Shown: one piece after another, positions 4,946 through 5,452 of the stretch | How positions within the stretch are numbered: the first letter of the stretch is position 1 | Layout: the number at the start of each line of letters is the position of its first letter | Program-made: the position numbers and the translations under genes | Source: CAYUYV01 sp964474635 | GTDB lineage: Bacteria > Pseudomonadota > Alphaproteobacteria > JAJFIK01 | Direction: 5' to 3' | DNA: 5,452 nt | Assembly: GCA_964474635.1 (NCBI GenBank) | Contig: CAYYTT010000222.1 | Span: 1 to 5,452, forward strand | Notes under the pieces: model-generated | Told to the model about the DNA's origin: nothing | The model's input: only the letters and a program-made list of their open reading frames with translations | The model's database searches: none

Positions 4946-4986
4946 AGGCTTCGTGTTCCCACGACCCTCGCCTGGAGACCCTGATC

Positions 4987-5412
4987 ATGAGCGCCGACGC
5001 CCAGACCCAGAGCGCCCCCGAGAGTGCCCCAAAAAGCGCCCCAAAAAGCGCTATCGACGTGCCGCCCTGGCCGACGCAACTGCGCTACAGCCGGTCACGG
5101 CGCATTCTCACCGCGCGGTTCGATGACGGCGCGAGCTTCGACATCCCGGCCGAGTTGCTCCGCGTGGAAAGTCCGAGTGCCGAAGTTCAAGGACATGGCC
5201 CGGACGATAAAATCCTTGTTCCGGGCAAGCAGGACGTGGCGATCACAGCCATCGAGCCCGTGGGGCGTTATGCCGTCCGGCTGTGCTTCGATGATGGCCA
5301 CGACACGGGTTACTACACCTGGGAAACCCTCTACCGCTATGGGCGAGACGCGACGCCCCTGATGGCCGATTACGAGGCCCGGCTGGCCGAGGCGGGTCTC
5401 AGCCGCAGGTGA
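4987..5412 (+). CDS. DUF971 protein (gamma-butyrobetaine hydroxylase-like N-terminal domain)
   Basis: This 141-residue protein consists of one DUF971 domain (PF06155, about 27-120) behind a low-complexity N-terminal tail. Landmarks are F-D-D-G-A-S-F-D-I-P-A-E-L-L-R-V (45-60), S-P-S-A-E-V-Q-G-H-G-P (62-72), then I-E-P-V-G-R-Y-A-V-R (89-98) and F-D-D-G-H-D-T-G-Y-Y-T-W (101-112). The domain also occurs at the N-terminus of gamma-butyrobetaine hydroxylase and at the C-terminus of plant HCF101, an Fe-S carrier, so a link to Fe-S or metal handling is possible but unproven for the short bacterial form. Only one cysteine (Cys100) is present, so the zinc site of the hydroxylase domain is absent. ATG 4987 has GGAGA at 4974-4978, 8 nt upstream. 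It is the last gene seen in the operon; the 40 bases after its stop show no clear T-tailed terminator. Confidence 0.88.
   Translation: MSADAQTQSAPESAPKSAPKSAIDVPPWPTQLRYSRSRRILTARFDDGASFDIPAELLRVESPSAEVQGHGPDDKILVPGKQDVAITAIEPVGRYAVRLCFDDGHDTGYYTWETLYRYGRDATPLMADYEARLAEAGLSRR
5011..5046 (+). repeat. Three tandem 12-bp units encoding S-A-P-E/K
   Basis: AGCGCCCCCGAG, AGTGCCCCAAAA and AGCGCCCCAAAA stand head to tail at the start of the DUF971 gene and encode residues 9-20 (SAPE-SAPK-SAPK), with a partial fourth unit (S-A). The tail is likely disordered. The array could change copy number by slippage without breaking the frame. Confidence 0.6.
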
Positions 5413-5452
5413 CGGTCTTCCCGTCCCGGGCCGAACGCCGGCGCGGGCCCCG

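Noticed and set aside
1..5452. CRISPR array, insertion sequence or phage genes
   Set aside because: No regularly spaced repeats, no terminal inverted repeats flanking a transposase-like frame and no integrase or structural phage gene could be found by reading either strand.

Overview
The window looks like chromosomal DNA from a GC-rich alphaproteobacterium. This rests on the style of the proteins: a PrdX-type YbaK protein, a CnoX-type thioredoxin–TPR protein, a stand-alone Lon N-domain protein, a cysteine-poor Trm112 protein and a short DUF971 protein, encoded one after another. No species is claimed.

Left part (about 1-2050) is visibly richer in A+T and has an accessory character. It holds a probable secreted lipoprotein of unknown function (179-889, +) with a perfect 23-bp palindrome just upstream. 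A 255-bp gap with no firm gene follows. Then comes a minus-strand type II toxin-antitoxin pair, with a RelE/HigB-like toxin first (start probably TTG at 1829) and an Xre-family HTH antitoxin second (1462-1145); the two overlap. A perfect palindrome, GTCACAC-AAA-GTGTGAC, lies in front of the toxin between candidate -35 and -10 boxes and is a good operator candidate for autorepression.

Middle (2054-2200) is a complete minus-strand tRNA-Gly(GCC) gene with an encoded CCA end and a recognisable promoter. Its 3' end points toward the A+T-richer accessory segment, the usual geometry for elements that integrate at tRNA genes, but no duplicated att site is visible in the window.

Right part (2299-5412) is a dense, GC-rich plus-strand run of core-type genes. 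They are a PrdX/ProXp-ala-type trans-editing deacylase that hydrolyses Ala-tRNA(Pro), a chaperedoxin (CnoX family), a Lon substrate-binding-domain protein with no protease, a Trm112-family protein and a DUF971 protein. The last four are separated by only 41-72 bp and are probably one operon. The common theme is protein and translation quality control: tRNA proofreading, holdase/redox protection, substrate recognition and possibly methyltransferase or Fe-S support.

I found no CRISPR array, insertion sequence, transposase, integrase or rRNA. No convincing new system is evident. The most interesting points are the chaperedoxin/Lon-N-domain pairing, the operator-promoter architecture of the toxin-antitoxin module, and the possible island boundary at the tRNA.
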